Assembly (NCBI GenBank): GCA_029961685.1
Contig: JARWKL010000002.1
Location: 15,406,908 to 15,470,907, forward strand
Direction of reading: 5' to 3'
Length of the DNA: 64,000 bases
Source: Aristolochia californica
Taxonomy: Eukaryota; Streptophyta; Magnoliopsida; Piperales; Aristolochiaceae
Of this stretch, positions 61,043-64,000 are shown one piece after another. Numbering within the stretch: position 1 is the stretch's first letter; each line of letters begins with the position of its first letter. A model generated the notes under the pieces. That model searched no databases, was not told where the DNA came from, and worked only from the letters and a program-made list of their open reading frames with translations. The translations under genes and the position numbers were made by a program.

Positions 61043-64000
61043 TGGATAAGCATGCTTGAAACATGTTAAAGATGCAAATGACCTATGGATCCAAACCTTT
61101 TAAAGAGAATAACAAACGCTCTTTAAATTCTCATGTGAACGTGCATCGGGATATTTACCCGAGTCAAATAAGCCATTAATTTGCTCATTTACAAAAAGCT
61201 GACTTAACAATCATAGATTGTAAAGTGATTTATCATGCATAACGGGAAATATTTTATTAAAAAATTACTTATGGATTGGGAGTTGACACTCAGTTAAAAA
61301 TGCCCCGCCTCCCCCTTTTACCGACGATTACAAAAACTGATATATAAAAACTTAAAAGAGCTTACAATCCCTAAAAATTATAGACACTCTTTGGAATTCT
61401 CTCTCTCTCTACATTTGTACATTGTGCATTTTCATTTTAGATGTACACTTTTTTTTGAAATAAAAATTTTCACTTTTCGCTCTACCTTCATCCCGTAAAC
61501 AAAAAAGGCAAATAGATCACAACAAAATAAAAATTTTAGATTTTATGTATGGAAAAAATTTAAAACAATAAAAAATTTTAGTAAAGAAATTGTTTTCGGA
61601 CACCACAAATGAACACAAAAGTTTTGTTATCCAAGTTTGGGAAATTCCTCCAGTTCAACCCTAATAGCTTGGAATTTTATAAGAAAGAGATTTCTTCTAC
61701 ACATGTTTTAAAAATAGATATGCATGCTTGAAACGTGTTAAAGATTCAAAGGACCTATGGATCAAAACATTTTAAAGAGAATAACAAACGCTCATTAAAT
61801 TGTCAAGTGAACGTGCATTAGGATATTTACCCGAGTCATACAAGCCATTATTTTGCCCATTTACAAAAAGCTGACTTAACAATCATAGATGATTGTAAAG
61901 TGATTTATCCTGCGTAATGGGATATATTTTTCTACGAAATGACTTATGGATTGGGAGTCAACACTCAGTTAAAAATCCCCAACCTCCCCCTTTTCCCGAC
62001 GATTGCAAAACCTGATATAAAAAACTGAAAAGAATTTAAAATCCTTAAAAATTATGGACACTCTTTGGAATTATCTCTCTCTCTATATTTATGCATCGTG
62101 AATTTCTATTTTAGATGTATACCTTTTTCTTAAATCAAAACTTTGACTTTTCACTCTCCATTCATCTCGTAAACAAAAAAGGCAAATAGATCTCAACAAA
62201 ATGAAAATTTTAGATTTTATGTATGGAAAAAATTTAAAACAATAAAAAATGTAAGTAAAAAAATTTTATTCGCACACCACAAAAGTTTTGTTATCCAAGT
62301 TTGGGAAATTCCACCAGTCCAACCCTAATAGCTTGGAATTTTATAAGAAAGAGATTTCATCTACACATGTTTTAAAAATGGATATGCATGGTTGAAACTT
62401 GTTAAAGATGCAAATGACCTATGGATCCAAACCTTTTAAAGAGAAAAACAAACGCACCTAAAATGCTCAAGTGAACATGAGAGTCAAACAAGCCATTATT
62501 TTTCCCATTTAAAAAAAGCTGACCTAAGTATCATAGATGATTGTAAAGTAATTTATCACGCGTAACGGGAGATATTTTGTAAGAAACGGCTTATGGATTG
62601 GGTGTCAACCCTCAGTTTAAAATTCCCCGCCTCCCCCTTTTCCCGACGATTGCAAAACAACATTTATTAAAACTGAAGAGAGTTTACAATTCCTAAAAAT
62701 TACAGACACTCTTTGGAATTATCTCTCCCTACATTTGTGCTTTGTTCATTTCCATTTTAGATGTATACTTTTTTCTTAAGTCAAAACTTTGAGTTTCCAC
62801 TCTCCCTTCATCCTGTAAAAAAAGGCAAATAGATCACAACAAAATGAAAATTTTAGGGTTGATCTACGGAAAAAAATTTAAAACAATAACAAATATAAGT
62901 AAAGATATTTTATTCACACACCACAAATGAACACAATTTTAGTTTTCCAAGTTTTGGAAATTCCACCAGTTCAACCCTAATAGCTTGGAATTTTATAAGA
63001 GATATCTTCTACACATGTTTTAAAAATGGATATGCATGTTTGAAACATGTTATAGATACTAATGACCTATGGATCCAAACCTTTTAAAGAGAATAAAGAA
63101 CGCTCATTAAATTCTCAAGTGAACGTCCGGTGGAATTTTTAACCGAGTCAAACTAGCCATTATTTTACCCATTTACAAAAAGCTGACCTAAAAATCATAG
63201 ATGATTGCAAAGTGATTTATCATTTGTAATGGGCTATATTTTTTTATGAAATGACCTATGGATTGGGAGTCAACCCTCAGTTAAAAATCCCCTGCCTCCC
63301 CTTTTCCCGACGATTGCAAAACTATATATATAAAAATTGAAAAGAGGTTAAAATTCCTAAAAATTATAGACGCTCTTTGAAATTATCTATCTCTATATTT
63401 GTACATTGTCCATTTTCATTTTAGGTATGTACTTTTTTCTTAAATGAAAACTTTGAGTTTTCACTCTCCCTTCATCCCGTAAACAAAAAAGGCAAGTAGA
63501 TCACAACAAAATAAAAATTTTAGAGTATATATATGGAAAAAAATTAAAAAAATAACAAATGTAAGTAAAAAAATTTTATTCTCACACCACAAATGAACAC
63601 AAAACTTTTGTTATCCAAGTTTGGGAAATTCCACTAGTTGAACCCTAATAGCTTGGAATTTTATAAGAAAGAGATTTCTTCAACACTAGTTTTAAAAATG
63701 GATATGCATGGTTGAAACATGTTAAAGATGCAAATGACCTATGGATCCCAACCATTTAAAGAGAATAACAATCGCTCAATAAATTCTCAAGTGAACGTGC
63801 GGTGGGATATTTACTCGAGTCAAACAAGCCATTATTTTGCCCATTTACAAAAAGGTGACCTAACAATCATCGATGATTGTAAAATAATTTATCATGCGTA
63901 ACGACCTATATTTTTGTAAGAAATGACTTATGGATTGGGAGTCAACACTGAGTTAAAAATCTCCTGCCTCCCCCTTTTCCCGACGATTGCAAAACCTGAT
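61043..64000 (+). repeat. Six-monomer higher-order repeat, copy 2 (incomplete at window edge)
   Basis: Monomers at 61043, 61714, 62382, 63027 and 63701 match positions 1 to 5 of the copy at 57008. The monomer at 62382 has a private loss of about 22 bp near 62480 (AACATGAGAGTC). The sixth monomer lies beyond the window. Confidence 0.72.

Larger units (their letters stand above)
49706..64000 (+). repeat. Satellite subfamily G, ~670-bp monomer
   Basis: Monomers start near 49706, 50377, 51042, 51699, 52356, 53008, 53682, 54354, 55026, 55688, 56363, 57008, 57680, 58352, 59022, 59696, 60370, 61043, 61714, 62382, 63027 and 63701. Shared marks: TTTATCATGCGTAACG (lacking the CGGTCA of other monomers), ACACTCTTTGGAATTATC, an extra TTGTGCATT, AAACAAAAAAGGCAAATAG in place of the TTTTGACAAGATGGC form, and TTTCTTCTACACATG. 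The array leaves the window at its right edge. No gene seen. Confidence 0.92.

Noticed and set aside
1..64000. CRISPR array or bacterial origin, suggested by the regular repeats
   Set aside because: The repeat unit is about 675 bp with no separate spacers, and the window contains plant-type LTR retrotransposons.

Overview
This window looks like plant (probably eudicot) heterochromatin, centromeric or pericentromeric in character. It is AT-rich and almost wholly made of one tandem satellite with a monomer of about 675 bp. Roughly 80 head-to-tail copies are visible. A 12.1 kb block containing two degenerate LTR retrotransposons, both on the minus strand, interrupts the array. I see no host protein gene, tRNA, rRNA or CRISPR array. 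The plant assignment is an inference from the Ty1/copia protein motifs, the initiator-Met-type primer-binding sites and the satellite organisation; the species cannot be told from the sequence alone.

Layout, with monomers phased on the conserved GGATATGCATGC motif. Positions 1-27777 are satellite, dominated by a four-monomer higher-order repeat (types A-B-C-D, about 2.71 kb). An irregular six-monomer stretch (3144-7257) interrupts it, as do several hybrid units left by unequal exchange. A segment of about 3 kb at the left edge recurs about 7.35 kb downstream. Positions 27778-31443 are a chimeric, apparently non-coding LTR element with unlike LTRs at its two ends. Positions 31444-34884 are about five satellite monomers. 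Positions 34885-39907 are a Ty1/copia element with recognisable but broken gag, protease, integrase, reverse transcriptase and RNase H. Positions 39908-47676 are satellite with a two-monomer (E/F) higher-order repeat of about 1.35 kb. Positions 47677-49705 are transitional monomers. Positions 49706-64000 are a distinct satellite subfamily (G) of about 670 bp, with a six-monomer repeat of about 4.03 kb in its last part.

The most unusual structural point is that the outer edges of the 12.1 kb retroelement block lie at the same position within the satellite monomer. The satellite left of 27778 and right of 39907 join in phase to make one complete monomer, yet neither outer edge is a clean LTR terminus with a matching target-site duplication. 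The clean LTR ends lie inside the block. This suggests that two elements and the satellite between them arrived, or were rearranged, as one unit.

The window can be read as a record of local satellite homogenisation: several higher-order repeat types, each confined to its own stretch, with hybrid monomers, shared private mutations and short patch duplications marking exchanges. The retroelements are old passengers and nothing in them looks able to make an active product.
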